NCBI GenBank assembly: GCA_029891385.1
Contig: CM057228.1
Coordinates: forward strand, 62,812,523 to 62,876,522
Direction: 5' to 3'
DNA length: 64,000 nt
DNA from: Erythroxylum novogranatense
Taxonomy: Eukaryota > Streptophyta > Magnoliopsida > Malpighiales > Erythroxylaceae
A program made the translations under genes and the position numbers. Below the pieces are notes generated by a model. It searched no databases, had not been told where the DNA came from, and was given only the letters and a program-made list of their open reading frames with translations. Every line of letters starts with the position of its first letter. The first letter of the stretch is position 1. Of this stretch, positions 32,708-44,915 are shown piece after piece.

Positions 32708-35700
32708 TATTGGGACCAAAACCCAACTACTTAAACTTAACACTATCACTCTTGCTCTGATACCATAACTGTTGGGACCCGATCCGAAAACCGAATCCTA
32801 ACCGAAAAAGCGGGAAGCAAATTATCGAAACTCAAAATGAAAGCGGAAGCAAATCGAAATCGAACACAAAAACAAACGAATAAGAATCGAATCAAAGCAA
32901 AGAAACGAAACATAAGGAGAAATCAAATCGGATACGAATCAAATAACAAATTGGATAAATCGAATCCAAAGGCGAATCGAATAACACAAAGCGAAAGCAA
33001 CAAAACGATTAACAAATTCGCGAAGCAACGACAGATCAAAGGTCAAAGCGAAACAAATACGAAGCGGATCAAAGGCAAATTGAATCAAAGCAGACAAACG
33101 AATGGATCAATCGAACTGAAACATATTCGACATCCGAGAACTCAAACTTTTTAAACAAAACAAATTGGTCGCGTTGGAAATCTTAAGACTATTAGTCTAA
33201 ACTAATCCAAATCCGTGTACTTTTTTTTCTTTTCATTCTTTAATCATTCTCATACGAAGCACTTCAATTTCTCGTTTGGACAAATTCATCCACAACCAAT
33301 ATCTCAATCTACTTGATCCTATTTAAATCATGACCATCAATTACACAAAATCTTACTAATCCTTTCTTTTGTCAAAAGACACTTAATACACATATCTATA
33401 TATCCACAATTCATACACAATAGACGCTTCAATAATTCCCAATCCAAAATCCATACGCGAATCATAATTCATTTTACCATTCCATATACAAATCCATAAT
33501 GTATTTACGTCATGAAATACGTGCTTACAAAATATTCCATAATACAACATCAATATTAAAATCCGAATACATAAAGGATACAAAATCCCCTAAATTCTCA
33601 ACAAAAGTCTAATATCTTGTTCTTACCACCATTTAACAAAAACAATACAATATGTACACATACAAACAAACAAAAACCTTCACTTTCTTTCACCTGATCT
33701 TCTTCTCATCACCTGTGGATGGGAATGAAGAGGGGGTGAGCTTATAGCTCGTGGGTAACAGTTTATAACAAATAAATAAGTAAAACCTTTAAAAACACTT
33801 TTCTTTTCTTTTCTTGCAGAAACTTTGTTTGAAACCCATAATGTACATTTTCAAAAGTTCTTTTCTCGCAGTAGTCGAAATCACAATTTCTAAAACATGG
33901 ATGCATCAATCATAACACTTCACAATGCAAATGCACACATAACGGCTCGAGAGTTCCTTAAACACAACGGTTTACACCGTAACACAACGATTCTGATTTT
34001 TCAGGATCTCGTGGCCTCAAGTGGGCATCCGGGAGAAGGCTAAGGGTCATCGTGCACGAGACTAACGAAACAGGTTCTCTCTTGCCCAAACAAAAGCACA
34101 TAATTATGCTTAAATTAATTTATCGAATGATCTTTTCCGAATATACGAAATTCCATGGAATCTTTCGAGGCATAACACAAATGTATTTTGCAATTCATCA
34201 AAAGTTCATGTATTGAATCAATAATAATTTTTCAAATCATTCATACCATGATGCAACATTTATGATGCAATTGAAATCAGAAAATCTCTTTGTTTAAAGA
34301 AAGTAGTAGTGGCTTATAAATTCTATTATAAACAGGTACCCACCTCATTTCTATACTTGAACTTTGTCCCAATAATCAATTTGACCATTTATCCTTTTAT
34401 TCTTCCAATTGAAAAATCCCTACACTAATGTCACACAAATTCAACCTCATAAATAACATAATCCTTAAAATTGAACTTAGAAAACACTAATTCCACATAA
34501 AATCAAGTCATCTAAATCACCAATTTTCAAAAACTCCAATTTATAAAATTGGGCATAACCCTAATTAATTTCCATCCAAAATTGATCCCATTAAAACATG
34601 TAATCTCCAAAATTGACTTTAGAATTCACAAACCCATACCAATTCCAAGGTATCTAAACTAAAAACTCTCTAAAAGATCAAAGATCGAAAATCGACTCTT
34701 ACCTTCATCTTTTCCAATTTCGGATTTTCTTGGTTCATGATGGAGCTCTCTTCATTCTCCACCTTTTTCTCTCTTGAATCAACATAGAAAGCTTGCTTGA
34801 AGACCCCTAAAAATCAAACCCTAGCTCTCTCTCTTTTCTTTCTCCTTCACTCATCCGAAAGCTTGCTCTCCCTTCTCTCTTCTTTCTTTTGTTCTTTTTC
34901 TTCTTTTGTTTCTGTCAATAACGTGCATCACTGCTCCTTCTTATACTAAAGCCCACTCTTCCTATTTACCAACTTGCCATTACTGAATGAGAGAAGACCC
35001 TTATGCCCCTTACGTATAAGCCTTATAATTTAAAACCTTAAGTGATCTTCCAACAATGTCCTTCCAAAAAACTGATACATTCACTCCATACTTCGATTAG
35101 GTAAATGAAGCCATTTGACAAAACCTTCTTTTATAGAAATTTTCCTCTATGTCTTACGGATCCATCGCTTCAAGAATCGGATCGATTGGAACTCTATAGC
35201 TCAAGATATCTCCAAAATACTGAAATATGTTCTTCAGACCCGAGGCTGAACACTACTCCGAGCTTCACTCAAGAAATTGAAAAAGACTTAATTGTCGTTC
35301 GGCTCCTTCATAACATTTGTAGCCCCATATATCTATTTTAATTTGCAACAAGAATCCGATCCATTGGAGCTCTATAGCTCCAGATATCTCATTACTGAAG
35401 TCTGTTCATACCATTACAAAACTGAGACTAAACACTACACCTAACTTCGATCCAGAAATTGAAAGTCTTAGGAGCTATATTGTCGATTGGCTCCTTCATA
35501 ACATTTGTTGCCCCATGTCTCTATTTTAATTTGCAACAAGAATCGGAATAGCTCTAGATATCTCCAAATTACTGGTCTGTTCATACCATTACAAAACTGA
35601 GACTGAACACTACACCTAATTCGATCCGAAAATTGAAAGTCTTAGAGGCTATATTGTCGATCAGCTCCTTCATATAAATTGTATATCCATATCTCTAGTT

Positions 35701-37343
35701 TAATTTGAAAAAAGAATCAGATCGATCGGAGCTCTAGCGATCGAGATATCTCCAAAATACTGAACACTGTTCAAACTTTTACAACCGATCAGCTCACTTT
35801 GATCTGATCGATCTTTTTCAATTTAGTGCCAAAACCGATCAATCTAGTATGTAAAGATAGAAAAATGTCTTAGGAATCTAACGCTTAAAAAATCAGGTCG
35901 ATCGGAGGTCGGACTAAGAAGTTATGGACAAAAGAAGGAAGAGAGGTCGGTTGGCCGAAAATCGACCCCGCGGGCCAATCGACCAGTGCGCGGCCGAGCA
36001 GCCGAGCGATGCTTTCATTAACAAAGTAGCGATCTCACATGATCGATCGTCATGCGATCGATCTCCTAACTTTTGACCTTCATATCTTTTGACTCCGAGC
36101 TCCAAATTTTACAAACTTGGTACCGTTGGAAAGATAAAAGAAAGATCTACAATTTTCAAGAAGGACTCAAAAGCAAGATCGATTTTTAAAGGGGTCAAAA
36201 ATGCACTCAAAGATAACCAATTAACAATCTCCTCAAAATTTTAAACACCTCAACTTGTAAAAATCATAACGTTTGACCCAGAACTCCAAATTTGACAAAC
36301 TTAGTGTCTACAGAAAGGTAAAAGAACCCTCTACAACTTTTATAAAGGCCTTAAAAATCAAATCGACCTCTAAATGGGTCAAAAACTCTACACAAAGTGA
36401 CTAGTCGATCAGCTTCACACTAAACAGCATCAGAACTTCCAAAAATCATAACTTTCTACTCCCTTGTCCAATATTTTCGTGCTTTATATCAATGGAAAGA
36501 TAAAAACAAGCTCTATAATGTTCATGAAGAACTCCAAAGCAACTTCAACCTCTAGCTAAGTCAATTTTTCAATCAAAGTTTCTGCCATGTTAGAAATCAC
36601 CTAAGCAATATCCAAATTTCAAATTATCATAACTTCTTGCCCCGATATCGAAAAATTGCATACTTTATGGCGTTAGAAAGCTGGAAACATGAGCTACAAT
36701 TTCATTAAAACCCTATGAACAAATTCTACATCAATGAGGGTCAAAATCCAAATCGAAGCTACTGCCCGAAAATTTTCATACTAAACAACATTCAAACTTC
36801 ACAATTTCACATCTTTCAGCCTCCACACCCAAAAATTTTATATTATACATTATGTAAATCATTTACTCCAATTCAAATCCCATCAGTACGACGATCGGAT
36901 ACTTCATAGTATTTTTCCAAAACAACGCCAAATACACTTAACTTCGAAAACTCATAACTTTTGATTCTGATATCAAAAACTGTCAAACTTTATGGCTACA
37001 GAAAGCTCTCAACATAATCTACAAATTTTATGAAGGTCATTTCCTCAAAATCTACCTAAATCAAAAGGTCAACTCTTTACTCCAAAAAGTCAAACTTTCT
37101 AATTTCTTCAAAATTTTTACACTTTCACTTTCTATTTCTTGATTTCAACTTCCATTTCAAACATCTCTTCCACTTAAACTTTCATAACCAAAACTAATCT
37201 TCAAATTCATCAAAACTAATAAATTCTTTTTCTCATCAATTTCTTCAAGGCATAAAAACTTCTATAACACAATTCATATCCGAAAATACTCATTGAATTC
37301 ATTTTAATATTTCTAATTTTCACCGAAAGTTCAGGGTCCAACA
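32708..37343 (-). mobile_element. Collapsed giant-LTR element: full 5' LTR, tiny interior, stub of 3' LTR
   Basis: The full LTR is 32770-37343 (4574 bp). On its left lies an iMet-type primer site (TGGTATCAGAGC on the minus strand, about 32754-32765), then about 30 more bases, then a stub TATTGGGACC that matches the LTR start TGTTGGGACC. CTTTT flanks both ends (32703-32707 and 37344-37348). So the left LTR and nearly all of the interior were deleted while the outer end stayed. The interrupted LINE frame closes on removal. The LTR carries all family landmarks, including the donor-like AAGGTAAGA at 34702 and the hairpins at 33967-33980 and 33738-33750. Confidence 0.88.
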
Positions 37344-37658
37344 CTTTTCTCCCTAAAGAATTCAAAAGTTGCATCCACAACCAGTTGATTAGTAATATGC
37401 CAAGATTTGATAAAGAATTTAGCATTAAGTCCATGAGGCCCTGGTGCATTGTAAATAAATAAAGATCTTAGTGCATTAACAACTTCCTGAATAGTTACTG
37501 ATTGAGCTAGCATGTTAACTTCCTGGGATATGATATTGTCCTAAACAACTTCTTGAATTAGTCTAGGGGATAAGCAAGCATCAAAAATATATCCCAAGAG
37601 ATTGGAGAAATAATCTATTGTAGCCATAAGAAGTTCATTTTGAGTTGTTAAGGTTGAT

Positions 37659-37736
37659 CTTGGGTATGAAATGGATACATTCCTATTAGCAGCCTATCTT
37701 GGGTATGAAATGGATACAATCCTATCAACAGCCTAT
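37659..37736. repeat. 39-bp in-frame tandem duplication in the LINE
   Basis: CTTGGGTATGAAATGGATAC starts at 37659 and again at 37698, with slight differences in the rest of the unit. 39 is a multiple of three, so 13 residues of the LINE protein are doubled. Confidence 0.85.
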
Positions 37737-37830
37737 CTAGAGATTGTTGCCTTGTAAAAAAGGGTTTAATTTTTGTCTCCTTTAAACTAAGTGATCCTGG
37801 ACATCTGCTTCATAAAAGAATAAAGCTTAT

Positions 37831-40558
37831 TCCAATTTTTATAACTTATAAAAATTATAAAAAGTAATTTTTGTTTTCTATTTTTATTTTTATATAATAT
37901 TTAATTATTTAGTATTAATAATTAATAATAAGTATAAACAATTTAATATAATATAATATTTAATTATTGAGTATTAATAATTAATAAGAAGTATGCATAA
38001 TTTAATATTATATATTTAATTTTAATATTACTTATTAATAAAATTTATGAATACTTAATTTATAATTTTGTAATCAATTTAAATATTAATTTTAAAATAA
38101 ATAATATTTAATGAATTTAGTTTAAATTTAAAATGTATTAAAATATATATTTTAATAAAATATAATAATTTTATTGATATCCTAGATCTCTAAGTCAATG
38201 AGATTTCAACTGAATGTTGTTGATGATAATAATTTTTTGTTAATTTATCAATAAATATTATAAAGATATTTAAATTAAATTAATTATTTTATTTATTTTA
38301 AAATTTATCTAATATGTTAAATTATTATAAGTAATAAAATATAACTATTTTAACATTACCATATAAGTGAGTTTTGTTTTATTTGAAAATAAGAAACGAA
38401 AACTAAAACTAAAAAATAAAATGAAACCAAATTATCAAACTGATAAGAGATATAATCTTTTTACTTGGTGGCAATTCTTATTTTAGTTTTCCTACTTAAA
38501 TTTTATGATTTACTTTAAGTCCTAATTATAATTTTCTAACATCGAGAATATCCAAAGCATAATTAATAATCTGATCTTATATTTATTAGTACATGTGATA
38601 AGGTCTGCGATAAATCATCAAATAGGTATTATTAAAATTTAGTAATTTTATTACGTAATGTAATTCTTGAAATTTTATTTGACAGTCTAAATTAACTTGT
38701 AATCAGAATTTAGAAGAGAAATTTCATAGTTTACAATGTTTAAAATTGCAAAGATTAGATAAAATTAGAACAGGTAAGGGTTCTTAAATGACAAAAATTA
38801 ATACATTTAAACAAGATAATTAAAACTTTACAAAAAAATAGATAATAGGTTTGAGTGAAATATAACAGTTTAAATCATAATAGAATTGGTCATAAATTTT
38901 TTAACCCATAATGATCAATTGATAAAATCCTTATTAATTGTTTATTATGAAAGGATACATATATTCTATTAACTTGATTGATTTAAATATTTGTATTTTA
39001 AATAAAAAATCCTGATTACAAGAACGAAGAGGTCAAGTATAAAATATGTCTAGACAATATGCATAAACCTTGTTATAGTTATAAATTAGTTGTGATAATC
39101 ATCATCGTCATCATCATACTCCAAAATTTTGCAATAAAACAGACCTAAAAATTAACCTTATTCTTACATATTTAAATCCACGAGATTTGATAATCGTAAT
39201 ATAAAATTAAAAAGTCAAGTCAAGCCCCGGGGTTTACAATTATCGACAAGTTGATATAAAATATGGGGATGAGATCTTTCTCTATCCCACCTTTTTTTCT
39301 GTCCTTTTAAATATGTCAATCTAGCATAAGTTGACAAAGACCATCTGCTTTCATCCGTAAAATATGTCCAGACAAGATGCATAAACGGTGTTGTACTTAT
39401 ATTTATCGAGACACAGGTTGACAATTAATGAATTGATAAGTAACTCAACGCCGTAGGGTTTGCAGTTCCCGACGAAGACACGAGCAGGCTAATGTAAAGT
39501 CACGGCACGGCACGGCACTTGAGAGTGTAATTATTCTAAACGATGACGTATGCATTATTTTAATCTCATCGGAAAACGAGCTTTATTTGGATCTTTGGCT
39601 TTGAGGTGTTACAGTCGAGTTTTAAGTATCCCAGCGTCAAAGGCGCTGTCGAAAAGAACTATCATTCTTGAAGAAGATGCTTTTGCTTTCCAAATGCGTT
39701 TTGGGGAATAATTATGTGAATAGAAGTACTACCAATGATATATGAGAATCTCTTAGTTGAATAGACAATATTATCTTATAATGTACATATACATTAAAGC
39801 TCTTATTTGGTCATCTTCAAAAACCTTATACATGTTTATCTATATATGGATTTTCTTACACTGGTGTTATTATAAGAACTATTTGTGTATAAGCATTTTG
39901 ATTTTCATGTTTATCTATTGTTTATTTTTAAAAAATTTAAGCACCCAATGAGTTATTCTTTCAAACCAAATAATAAATAATTGTTTCATTATCTTCACAT
40001 TATTGTAGATTTACGTATAAACGATTCATTCATTGAAATTTAAATAAGAGTTAATTGTAAGAAAAGCTCAAAATTTACCCAATCTTATAATATTAGCTTG
40101 AATTATAAAATTGATGTTAAAATGTTTTAACTTTCATTTTTTCTAAATATATCTTGACGTTAAGTTCTCCATTAATATCCATGATGTGGTGTGCAACGTT
40201 GTATTAATGTTTTTGTCACCTAGCCACCATGTAGGATAATAGTGCTACGTATAAATTTTTAATAAAATAAAAATATGTTAAACTACTAAAATCTAATTAC
40301 TCCTAAAATTTCACATTTGTGCTTATTTTCAGTAATTTAATAAAATTTTATTTCATTAAATAACAAATTTTATATGTGCCATCATCATCGAACTATTTTT
40401 TGTAAAAAAATTAGAAATTGGTTAGTGTCATTTTTAAAATTCGGGTTAATATTGCAATATAATGTAGATTTCTTTTACAATTAACCATTTAAATAAATAG
40501 TTCTTTTGTGTGTGGTTCTCAATTTATGACATTTGTATGGCTATGTGAGAGATGATGG
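37831..40558. other. AT-rich spacer, no gene seen
   Basis: Very A/T-rich from 37840 to 38960, with a 59-bp tandem duplication at about 37895-38012 (TAATATTTAATTATTTAGTA unit). Around 39030-39490 a diverged duplicate occurs: ATATGTCTAGACAATATGCATAAAC near 39044 and ATATGTCCAGACAAGATGCATAAAC near 39361, each followed about 150 bases on by a GGGTTTACAAT/GGGTTTGCAGT stretch. A (CACGG) run is at 39501-39518. No frame resembles a known protein. Confidence 0.6.
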
Positions 40559-40739
40559 AAAGAGAGAGAGAGAGAGAGAGAGAGAGCTCTCGATTGTCCC
40601 TCCTCTCCCTAACTGGCCTCGTTCTCTTTTATCATCCCTTCCCTTTTATTCCTCCTTTCTTATTCTCCTCTCTCGCCTGACTTTCTATTCTCTATTCATC
40701 TCAACTCTCCTGCTTCTTGGATTTTTTGTTGGTACAAAA
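40559..40739 (+). repeat. Partial duplicate of the forward LINE 5' end
   Basis: A (GA)n tract followed by CCCTAACTGGCC, CTCTCCTGCTTCTTGGAT and TTTTTTGTTGGTACAAAAC. The same order of words recurs at 41951-42123 with small changes (CCCTAGCTGGCC, CTCTCCTGCTTCGTAGAT). The left copy stops at a MITE. Confidence 0.75.
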
Positions 40740-40911
40740 CCCAAGGTTTTAAAATCTAGACTGGACCATCTGGTCTAAACCAAAAAAGTTGAATCGGTCA
40801 ATGGTCCGATTCGGTTTTACTTAATAACCTCTATGTATAAAAATCGACCGATTCAAACATTTTTAGGTCGGATTGGATGGTCCGGTTTAGTTCGATTTTT
40901 AAAACTTTGGT
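40740..40911. mobile_element. MITE with CCAAGGTTTTAAAA ends
   Basis: About 172 bp, mostly an imperfect palindrome: CCAAGGTTTTAAAATC at the left and GATTTTTAAAACTTTGG at the right, with GACTGGACCATCTGG facing GGATGGTCCGG inside. No clear target duplication. Related ends occur at 41870-41926, 59753 and 63505. Confidence 0.65.
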
Positions 40912-41944
40912 TATGAACTGTCCCACTTCCAGACATCGATAGAAGGCAGAGACTCTGTGTGCACGGGTTGTTCACCATCTTGTTACTCAAGTTCTCCTCC
41001 CGGAAGAACAAACAATCCATTGGTTCATGATGTCCGATTTATTCACCAGATGAAGCTACTTTCTCCTTTTACTAGAACCAAGCTTTCAGATAAATTTGGC
41101 CTCTCTTCTGCATCCCCATTCTAGTCGGCTTTTCAGAAATTATGTGTCGTCCTTCAAGCAATTGGAATTTTCCACCACCAGAATTACTTTTAACGATCTT
41201 TTTCTTACTTGCATTTTTGTATTATCAAAAGACATAATTATGTTTTCAACTTCTGCCTCTTCTTGTTACAATTTTGCATTGTAATTTCTTTTTGATACCT
41301 TTTCAAAATATACAGTCTTTGAGGGAAAGTCTGGTGTCGAGTTTGGTTATGTCAAAGTACTAGATGATACATTCGTAAATTGAACTTAAAGATGATTTTT
41401 TTCTTATACATTAAATACTTACTTATTCAAAAATGTTAATAATTAAGTTAAATTATTAATAATTAAGTTAAAATTATTGATCATATTTAAATTTAAATTA
41501 TATTGTATTACAAGTTTACAATTGAGAATAATTTGAGACATTACTAATTTGTAATTTATTTTAATGTAGTAGAAGAAGTTGATGCAAATACTTTAGATGA
41601 AAGTGTAGTTTATGAATATTTAAATAGCGTGAAAATTTGAAGCTTTTGACAATGATGAGACACAATCTCCTTGAAATACAATTTTAATTTTTATCGTTAT
41701 TTTAATATTTATATTATACTATATTTATTTATTATTAATTCATTATATAACAATAGATATTGGCTTTTTATTTCTATAAAATATTTTATTTTACTTATTC
41801 TTATAAGTTTTATTTTTATTTATTATATACCAATTTTATAGCGGTTCACTACCGATTGAATCTTTAAATTTTAAACCTTTTATTCAACCAGTTCGATGTC
41901 CGGTTCGGTTTTAAAACATTGGCAAAACTCTAAACATAATAACA

Positions 41945-41950
<6 letters not shown>
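40912..41950. other. AT-rich spacer with one end of a TTTTAAAAC element
   Basis: No gene. The right end (about 41700-41926, GGTTCGGTTTTAAAACATTGG) is, in reverse complement, clearly similar to 59753-59910, including TATAATAAATAAA and ATATTTTAT stretches. This looks like a longer member of the family that includes the MITE at 40740. Confidence 0.5.
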
Positions 41951-41987
<37 letters not shown>

Positions 41988-42669
41988 AGTTATCCCCCCT
42001 CTCCCTAGCTGGCCTTCCTTTCCCTTATCTTCCCCTTACTTTTATTCTTCTTCCTCACCCAGCTTCCTACTCCCTATTCCTCTTAGCTCTCCTGCTTCGT
42101 AGATTTTTTGTTGATGCAAAACTCTAAGGGTACTGGCAATATTCTGCTTTTCTTGCGCCCCTAAGTTATTACTTCTAGTAACTACCATTTAACTTTTTGG
42201 ACCCATTCTTCTTTCTTTCTCTACATGGAAATTGTTGAGAAGTATGCAGACACTGAACAGTGTTTTGACCTTAAATTTTCCTTTTTATACTTGAAAAGTC
42301 CTACTAGGAACGATAACTCACTTTCCCCCTCTCCTCTTATTGTCCCAACCTTAGTAAGCAACAACAACTCTAGCCTTGTTCCCCCTATCCCACACCTAGA
42401 ATCTGTCTTAGGGGATCCCCCATCCTCCCTCTTGTATTATTGTCTTCCTCCTCCTAAAGAAGAGATGGTGATAGTATCCCTTCTCTTAACATGCATAAAC
42501 AAGGAGCTAACTCATGGTCCACAACAATGGTAGTCTTCTTTTTAGGGAAAAGACTGATGTCCCCTTTCATTAAACAATGGGCAAATATGCAATGGAAAGT
42601 ATCAAGATTATAGGAAGTGATACTCCACAAGGACTACCTCTTCCTTTTCCAATTCTCCAGTAATGCTCA

Positions 42670-44739
42670 TGTTAGACCCCGAATTTTTTTTATATGATAT
42701 TATTCAGTGTGAATTGTGATAATTGTGGTTTTATGCCTTAGTTTGATTAAATTGGGAGTATTAGTGCATAAATTCGGTTTATTTGAGCTTAATTCGTTAT
42801 GATGTGGTTTTACATGGAGATTATAGAGTAAAAGTGTGTAAGGGCATTTTAGGAAGATTGCTTAGGTTTGAATGGGTTTAGGCTTGTAAAGAGGGGTAAG
42901 TTGGTCTTTGTCCCATGCCTTAGGTTAAGAGAAAAGAAAAGAAGAAGAGGAAAAGAAAGAAAGAAATAGAAGAGAAGAGAAAGAAGAGTGTCGTCGGTGA
43001 AGGAAGAGGAGAAGAAGAAAGAGTTTTGCGATTTCAGTGATTTTCGGTAGATTAAAGACGTTTCCTGGCAAGTTTAAGTTCAATCAAACTTGTTGTGATT
43101 AGATTTAAACCTAGATATGTTGGATAGGTAGCATAATCGATGAGTTAGGGTTTTTGGGTGAAAAGATGGGTAGATCCTTGGGTTGATGCATTTGTGCTTG
43201 ATTTTGAGTTGTTGATGGGTTAGAAATGTAGCTTGAGACTTGATCGAAGGCTTATGTGTGTTACATTTGAGTTTGGGAAGTAATGGAAGTCGAAAAATGC
43301 AGAAAACAGGGGTTCGGAGTTGCAGCTCCGACCAGACGTCATGACGTCTTGTGAAAGCACGCCATGGCGAGTAGGGTCGTTCGCGTGGCGGCCCCCCGCC
43401 AGCAATGAGCCCCCTGCTTCCAAAGTGAGATTTTTACATTTTTTGGGATATCTTTTGGTGTAGATATCCAATTGAGGTGATTCTTGATCCGTTGTGACCT
43501 AGAAATGAAGGACTACGAGTTGTATGAGGAAGGGAAGTTTGGAATTTGTTTCGAAGGGTTCGGGATTTTAGATGGAAGTCGCAGATAGACGTTTAATGCT
43601 TTATTTTGATTGTCTAGCTTATTGGAATATTTTCTATGGATTGTTAATTAAATGAGAACTTGGTTTATTATAGGAAACCAAGCTGATTTGACTCAATCGC
43701 AAGTGGAAGGACAGCAGTGAGTCTGATACTCAAGCGATACTAGGTGGGTAATATGTTTATGGTTATTGTGTGTATGGGCAAATTGCCTGATGTATGCTTG
43801 CTTGCATTATGTGACATTACTCGTGTTGAATTCTATGAGAATATTGAACTTGCATTATGATAGAATTATGCATGGCTTGATAAGCCTTATGGCAATGGAC
43901 AAGAATGAGAATTTAGAACAATGTGAGAAATACTTTGAGCACGAATCGAATGGATTATGTGATTTGTTTGGGTAAGAGAGTTACGGATGGAGTCACGTGC
44001 ACGTTGACAGTAAAGCCTTCTCCCGGCTGCCCGCTTGTGGCAACGAGATCCTTGAGAAATCAGACTTGGATAGTTTACGGATTTATCTTTGATTTATCCA
44101 GATCGTTTACGGAACTCTCGAACCATTTGTTTGTGCATTGCATACTGGATTTGATAGAAAAGATGCATAATACTTGTTACATTGAGAAACATAAATGGCA
44201 TGACATATGCTTATATGAATGTAAATCAATTGATGAATATTAACTTGCTATGAGCTTGTGTATATTTTGGTATATTGCTTGATTGTGTGGCTCGTTGCCA
44301 ATGGCTATAAACGTATATGCCACTGAGCTTCGCAGCTCACCCCATTACTCTCCCCTCCTCAGGTGCAGATCGAGACGATTATCGACCTTGCAAGGCATCG
44401 AAAGCTTCAAGCTAGTTAGGAGCCTTGTCTTAAGTTAGTACTTTGGTTAGCCCGCCAGCATTTCATCATGGAGCATACTTTTGTATTTTGAGATTTAAAT
44501 TTCATTTTGGTATTATGTTACATTTTGAGGCTACTCAATGACAGATGGTTTGTGGATTTGGAATGATTAATACATGTTTAGAATGCATGTGTAGAATGTA
44601 TATGTATGAGTATATGTGTGAATCGAAATATGTTTATGTATGGATGTTGGGATCGGGTCCGACGGTATTTAGGCGCTCGTCGCCGGTGCGACCCGAGGGG
44701 TCGCCCTAGGGAATGAGGATCCGGGGCTCGGGCCCAACA
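42670..44739 (+). repeat. 5' LTR of the Tekay-like element, 2070 bp
   Basis: Starts TGTTAGACCCCG and ends GGGCCCAACA. GA-rich leader near 42930-43030, GC-rich island at about 43300-43400, acceptor-like TTTATTATAGGAA near 43672, a conserved module at 44020-44120 shared with the giant LTRs (TTCTCCCGGCTGCCCGCTTG), hairpin GAGCT-TCGC-AGCTC at 44325-44338 and acceptor-like CTCCTCAGGTGCAG at 44355-44368. Confidence 0.92.
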
Positions 44740-44743
44740 TTTT

Positions 44744-44755
44744 TAGTATCAGAGC
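44744..44755 (+). other. Primer binding site of the Tekay-like element
   Basis: TAGTATCAGAGC, five bases after the LTR. It differs from the canonical initiator-Met site TGGTATCAGAGC by one G-to-A change. Confidence 0.85.
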
Positions 44756-44915
44756 GCCTAGGTTTAGGTGTCCTCGGCTTAGAATGCATAATAGGACTAT
44801 GTGATCGATGATTATTTGTTGCATTAATTGTTGATTGATTTCGTGACATGCATATCATGCATACATGTAGATTGCCATATAGCTAATCCTTAGTGTTTCC
44901 ATTTGAAGGAGTACG

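Larger units (their letters stand above)
26300..37830 (-). mobile_element. L1-type LINE, 5'-truncated, split by two giant-LTR insertions
   Basis: Pieces at 37830-37349, 32702-31959 and 27795-26300 read as one reverse-strand non-LTR reverse transcriptase. Right piece: WNKLYSFMKQMSRIT and APGPHGLNAKFF. Middle: KGKDHRTMNDF, HELFKHYTRKGG and the RT motif FVDDL. Left: LSLTDRTQLIKYVLTSINVY and DKIFKKFLWSG, then a C-terminal LWDERNKRVFS. The endonuclease half is missing, so the copy is 5'-truncated near 37830; the 3' end is near 26300 without a clear poly-A. Many stops. Removing each insert plus one target copy restores the LINE text, for example FFREK to LKEINH. Confidence 0.9.

Noticed and set aside
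42225..42533. A proline-rich 102-residue frame as a host gene
   Set aside because: It lies in the LINE ORF1 region, whose text continues after it and across the Tekay insert.
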